A DNA stretch of 64,000 nt from Ramlibacter paludis (lineage in GTDB: Bacteria; Pseudomonadota; Gammaproteobacteria; Burkholderiales; Burkholderiaceae_C): positions 992,001 through 1,056,000 of the forward strand of contig NZ_JAKLTM010000001.1 in assembly GCF_022012305.1 (NCBI RefSeq), read 5' to 3'. Positions 63,134 through 64,000 of the stretch are shown in pieces. A program made the position numbers and the translations under genes. The notes under the pieces are model-generated. The model had not been told where the DNA came from. It saw only the letters and a list, made by a program, of their open reading frames with translations, and did no database searches. Numbering within the stretch: the stretch's first letter is position 1; every line of letters begins with the position of its first letter.

Positions 63134-63793
63134 TCAGTCGCGATCCGGCGCGCCCAGCGGAAACAGGTGGCGGTACGGCCTCGCCTCACGGACCGCGCGC
63201 GCGAACGAGGGGCGCTCGAGCAGGCGTGCCCGGTAGGCGCGAACGCGCGGGTGTTCCGGCGAGATGGGGTGGGTCCAGTCGGCGTAGAACAGCGCGGGCG
63301 CCGCGGCGCAGTCCGCCAGGGAGAAAGCGCCGCCGGCGGCCCATTGCTTGTCCCCGAGCTGTCCTTCCAGCCAGCCGTAGGCACGCTCGAGGGTTTCACC
63401 GGCCCGGGCGCGGAAGTAGTCGCGCTGCCCCGCATCGCCACTCAGCGCACCGCCCACCGCGCCTTGCACGGGCGACATCACGTGCAGGTCGAAGAACCGG
63501 TCGAGGAAGCGCACGTCGAGGGTGGACATGCCGTCGTCGGGGACTAGGCGCACCGGACCGGGATGGGCGCGCTGGAGGTATTCGATGATGATGCTGGTTT
63601 CCACCACCGAGCGCTCCCCGTCCACCAGCAGCGGGAACTTGGCCATCGGCCAGCGGCTGAGCCACTCCTGCGCGTGCTGCGGATGGTCCGCATCGATGCA
63701 GCGGAAGTCGAACGGGATCTCGTTCTCGTACAGCGCGACCAGCGCTTTCTGCGTGTACGAGGAAAAAGGATGGCCATAGAGAGCGAGTGACAT
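63134..63793 (-). CDS. Glutathione S-transferase family protein
   Basis: 219 residues. The thioredoxin-like domain has LYGHPFSSYTQKALVALYE with Ser/Tyr at the likely active site. The cis-Pro motif is in KFPLLVDGERSVVETSIIIEYL. The helical domain follows, with QWAAGGAFSLADCAAAPALF. Substrate unknown. First gene of a three-gene operon with YdeI and the DUF3253 protein. Confidence 0.92.
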   Translation of the reverse strand: MSLALYGHPFSSYTQKALVALYENEIPFDFRCIDADHPQHAQEWLSRWPMAKFPLLVDGERSVVETSIIIEYLQRAHPGPVRLVPDDGMSTLDVRFLDRFFDLHVMSPVQGAVGGALSGDAGQRDYFRARAGETLERAYGWLEGQLGDKQWAAGGAFSLADCAAAPALFYADWTHPISPEHPRVRAYRARLLERPSFARAVREARPYRHLFPLGAPDRD

Positions 63794-63973
63794 GCGGGCC
63801 TTTTTTTTCCGGGCGGTTCGACTTTATCGGAATCGCGTCATCCGCATGGTCGAGCAGCGACGCTCTTATGCCTTCCGTTCTCAGGGTCCCCCGCAATGCG
63901 CGTGCTGCCGCACGCGAGTACCTTGGCATGCGGCTCGTCCCGTGTCTCACCCAAAGCCCGTCAAGGAGTTCCC

Positions 63974-64000
63974 ATGAAGAAACTTTCAGCGCTTCCGCTG
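63974..64000 (+). CDS. Start of an exported protein (partial)
   Basis: AAGGAG at 63964 precedes ATG 63974; nine codons (MKKLSALPL) are visible before the window ends. The two lysines and hydrophobic start fit a signal peptide. Identity unknown. Confidence 0.5.

Overview
The window is GC-rich throughout, with strong codon bias and long spurious open frames opposite most real genes. It fits a Betaproteobacterium of the Burkholderiales, most likely Comamonadaceae (Ramlibacter/Variovorax-like). This placement is inference from a Bug-type (TTT) solute receptor, a TctDE-like two-component pair, HPPD, RhlE, and a PHP/YciO/M50/TrpS gene neighbourhood. No rRNA, CRISPR array, integrase or insertion sequence was seen. 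One tRNA is present, tRNA-Leu(CAG).

Region by region. (1) 1-2.6 kb, stress and DNA repair: a partial BON protein, a small membrane protein, Ku, an unknown small protein and a KGG-motif protein. (2) 2.8-4.9 kb: a six-TM histidine kinase facing a LuxR-type response regulator. (3) 4.9-12.8 kb, housekeeping: TrpS with a C-terminal YegP-like extension, an M50 protease, YciO, an EamA transporter, a PHP phosphoesterase and a GST. It is interrupted by a tightly coupled trio of TPR-AAA ATPase, small membrane protein and TPR membrane protein. (4) 12.8-19.7 kb: pyroglutamyl peptidase, YpfJ zinc protease, RhlE, ApaH, a CorC/HlyC-type protein, SapC and CrcB. An REP-like inverted pair brackets a terminator after rhlE. 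(5) 19.8-26.7 kb, a signalling hub: one sensor kinase convergent with an operon of a receiver-cyclase protein and a 1099-residue hybrid kinase carrying two receivers and an Hpt domain. (6) 27-38 kb: HPPD-SDR operon, TctDE-like pair, TerC plus a Usp-like protein, MarR, tRNA-Leu, IclR divergent from an HMG-CoA-lyase / CoA-transferase / Bug-receptor operon, and AlkB with an apparent CTG start. (7) 38.3-44.8 kb: a 1167-residue fusion of a DyP-type peroxidase with a cytochrome P450-like domain, tail-to-tail with a 983-residue cyclase-ATPase-TPR protein. (8) 44.8-52.1 kb, envelope and secreted proteins: OmpW, a GDSL lipoprotein, YciI-like and YbhB-like proteins, and a secreted alpha/beta hydrolase coupled to a second TerC. 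A glutaredoxin-like protein without cysteine and an SDR follow. (9) 52.1-59.5 kb, an accessory island with looser spacing and visibly lower GC in parts: a Gly-rich miniprotein, unknown proteins, an NDT-like putative effector and three consecutive nuclease-like genes. (10) 59.6-64 kb: a 774-residue unknown protein, then a GST / YdeI / DUF3253 operon, and the first codons of an exported protein at the edge.

The best candidates for undescribed biology are the DyP-P450 fusion at 38.3-41.8 kb, the NDT-like/nuclease island at 52.5-58.7 kb, and the AAA-TPR membrane module at 6.9-9.7 kb. All functional calls come from reading motifs by eye; no database search was run.
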